The notes beneath the pieces were generated by a model. That model was not told where the DNA came from. It searched no databases and saw only the letters and a program-made list of their open reading frames with translations. A DNA stretch of 64,000 bases. Origin: JBHJHP01 sp042219855. Its GTDB lineage: Bacteria > Bacteroidota > Bacteroidia > Bacteroidales > UBA5342. Below, one piece after another: positions 62,687-64,000 of the stretch (its first letter is position 1; every line of letters starts with the position of its first letter). The position numbers and the translations under genes were made by a program. The stretch spans positions 1 through 64,000 of the forward strand of contig NZ_JBHJHP010000010.1 of assembly GCF_042219855.1 (NCBI RefSeq). The letters are read 5' to 3'.

Positions 62687-64000
62687 AAGGATTTTTTCAT
62701 GCCATAGAAATAGATTACAACAAATGTATTGGCTGTGCACATTGTATGAAAGCCTGTCCTACAGAAGCTATTCGTATTGTTAACGGAAAGGCTCATCTTA
62801 GTGCAGAACGCTGTGTGGATTGCGGTGAATGCTTCAGGGTTTGTCCGGTTGATGCCTACTCCGTGGTTCATGATGATATGGAAACCATGATGCAGTATGA
62901 TTGCCGTGTCGCATTGATCCCTTCTGTTTTTTACGGACAATTTCCATCGGCAGTTCCTCCAAAACTAGTCCGAAAACTAATGAAGGACATTGGTTTTACC
63001 CACATCTATGGGATAGAAGCCGGGGTGAACCTCCTTCGTGATCAGATTAATAAACAGGTGGATAAGGCCGAGATTAAGCCTTTAATTTCTTCATTTTGTC
63101 CCGCAGTGGTTCGGACAATTCAGGTAAAGTTCCCCTCGCTCGTCGATAATATCATTCATCTGAAAGCACCGGCGGATGTTGCGGCAGAGTATTACCGTGA
63201 AAAACTGTATGAGGAAGGATTTGATAAAAACAGGATTGGCATCTTTTATCTTACGCCATGCGCCGCTAAGATAGCAGCTATTAAAAGTCCCGTTGGAGAA
63301 GAAAAATCACAGATTGATGGTGTTATCAACATTAACACGGTTTACAATAAACTGCTTAAAATACTTAAAACCGAGAATCCGCCCATCCCTGATGAGATAG
63401 AGGAAAATATACTGGATGATATATCCATACGCTGGCCTTTAACAAATGGCGAAGCCAAACATATTAAGGGACGATCACTATCCATAGACGGTATAAGGAA
63501 TACGAACGCCTTTCTTGAAAAAGTGGAAAATGATGAGATGAACAGTGTCAATTTTCTGGAGTTACGCATGTGCGACGAATCGTGTGCCGGAGGTATTCTG
63601 AACTGTGATAACAGGTTTTTAATTGTGGAAAGGCTCAATAACAGGGTGAAGGAACACCGTGACCGTTTTCAGGAAAAAAATGGTCCAACGGTAAGGAATT
63701 TTGATGACAAGGCGGATTATCTCACTGAGCGAATCTTTCTGAATCAGCCCATAGAGCCCCGAAGCATTGTGCTTGATTCAGACATGGTAAAAGCTCTGAA
63801 AAAAATGCAAAGGGCCAGGGATCTGATGTGTTATCTGCCCGGAATTGATTGTGGAGCCTGTGGTGCACCTACCTGTCGTGCCCTGGCAGAAGATATTGTA
63901 AACAGGACAGCCAATCTTTCACATTGTATTTTCATGCAACGCCAAATGGAAAAGCATAAAAAACTGAGCCCGGATCATGCCATTAAGATCATTGAAAAAG
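62683..64000 (+). CDS. [FeFe]-hydrogenase-like sensor protein, 3' end beyond window
   Basis: GTG start at 62683 overlapping the ATPase stop; open to the window end (439+ residues). N-terminal two-[4Fe-4S] ferredoxin (CIGCAHCMKACP and CVDCGECFRVCP). The hydrogenase large domain retains the H-cluster cysteines: L1 SSFCPAVVRT (~138), L2 LTPCAAKIAA (~193), L3 ELRMCDESCAGGILN (~297 and 301). In L1 the usual TSCCP is SSFCP, so the proton-relay Cys is Phe. A C-terminal [4Fe-4S] domain follows: CGACGAPTC then C after 16 residues (CX2CX4CX16C). This fits the sensory group C/D type. A SpoIIE/PP2C gene would be expected next. Confidence 0.9.
   Translation, partial: MKGFFHAIEIDYNKCIGCAHCMKACPTEAIRIVNGKAHLSAERCVDCGECFRVCPVDAYSVVHDDMETMMQYDCRVALIPSVFYGQFPSAVPPKLVRKLMKDIGFTHIYGIEAGVNLLRDQINKQVDKAEIKPLISSFCPAVVRTIQVKFPSLVDNIIHLKAPADVAAEYYREKLYEEGFDKNRIGIFYLTPCAAKIAAIKSPVGEEKSQIDGVININTVYNKLLKILKTENPPIPDEIEENILDDISIRWPLTNGEAKHIKGRSLSIDGIRNTNAFLEKVENDEMNSVNFLELRMCDESCAGGILNCDNRFLIVERLNNRVKEHRDRFQEKNGPTVRNFDDKADYLTERIFLNQPIEPRSIVLDSDMVKALKKMQRARDLMCYLPGIDCGACGAPTCRALAEDIVNRTANLSHCIFMQRQMEKHKKLSPDHAIKIIEK

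Noticed and set aside
62683..64000. Catalytic H2-evolving hydrogenase
   Set aside because: The proton-relay Cys of TSCCP is Phe and the neighbours are signalling genes.
1..64000. tRNA, rRNA, insertion sequences, transposase or integrase genes
   Set aside because: I looked in the intergenic gaps and found no cloverleaf, no rRNA-like sequence and no transposase motif; short or degenerate examples could be missed by eye.

Overview
The window looks like a chromosomal segment of a Bacteroidota bacterium, most likely an environmental Bacteroidales/Marinilabiliales-type organism. The evidence is: proteins ending in type IX secretion (T9SS) type A sorting domains, TAnnTTTG promoter boxes close upstream of many starts, weak Shine-Dalgarno signals, Bacteroidota-typical families (DUF3570, DUF4266, DUF5522, FISUMP domain, PL10 pectate lyase) and short-spaced overlapping operons. 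No rRNA, tRNA, CRISPR array, insertion sequence or prophage was recognised. The order is inferred; a genus cannot be given from this sequence alone.

Layout. 0-9.7 kb: a 7-bp tandem repeat, glycosyltransferase plus aminopeptidase P, a beta-rich envelope protein, a secreted pectate lyase and a giant secreted FG-GAP/ASPIC + vanadium-haloperoxidase-like + T9SS fusion. 9.9-19 kb: a TonB-C-like protein with an S41 protease, an XRE-membrane fusion, an SDR, a LigB-type dioxygenase/YceI pair with an AraC regulator, an OmpA/porin pair and an M48 protease. 19.1-21.7 kb: queC-queE-queF, preceded by a preQ1-I-like riboswitch and a 31-codon ORF whose stop overlaps the queC start. 21.8-32.4 kb: a membrane protein/HTH pair, a PKD lipoprotein, and a duplicated surface-protein module (158-aa T9SS protein plus a large protein with 17-residue YadA-like repeats and an S74 chaperone tail) with near-identical leaders.

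32.7-41.9 kb: aroB-aroA, small DUF5522 and GNAT genes, an acyl-CoA synthetase divergent from a LutA-like Fe-S protein with a 12-bp inverted repeat between them, a T9SS-exported beta-lactamase-fold hydrolase and AlkD. 42.0-47.2 kb: a seven-gene, mostly overlapping operon DUF4266-DUF3570-DUF2271-DUF2271-thioredoxin-ApbE-DUF2271. Two DUF2271 proteins carry a TGAT sequence resembling the flavinylation site used by ApbE, so this reads as a small extracytoplasmic flavin redox system; the third copy has TAAT. 47.3-57.6 kb: TM2 protein, 2-hydroxyacid dehydrogenase, dnaG overlapping mpl, SnoaL-like lipoprotein, tocopherol-cyclase-like protein, NYN/OST-HTH protein, GyrI-like protein, Big_5 lipoprotein, SBF-like transporter.

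57.6-64 kb: an AT-rich stretch with a TPR protein and a FISUMP lipoprotein, a pentapeptide-repeat protein, then an overlapping operon running off the right edge: DRTGG protein, anti-sigma-type ATPase and a [FeFe]-hydrogenase-like protein that keeps the H-cluster cysteine ligands but has Phe at the proton-relay cysteine position. This suggests a redox or H2 sensor coupled to a partner-switching module.

The most interesting items are the DUF2271/ApbE locus, the sensor-type hydrogenase operon, the riboswitch-mini-ORF-queC arrangement, the haloperoxidase fusion and the duplicated repeat-protein modules.
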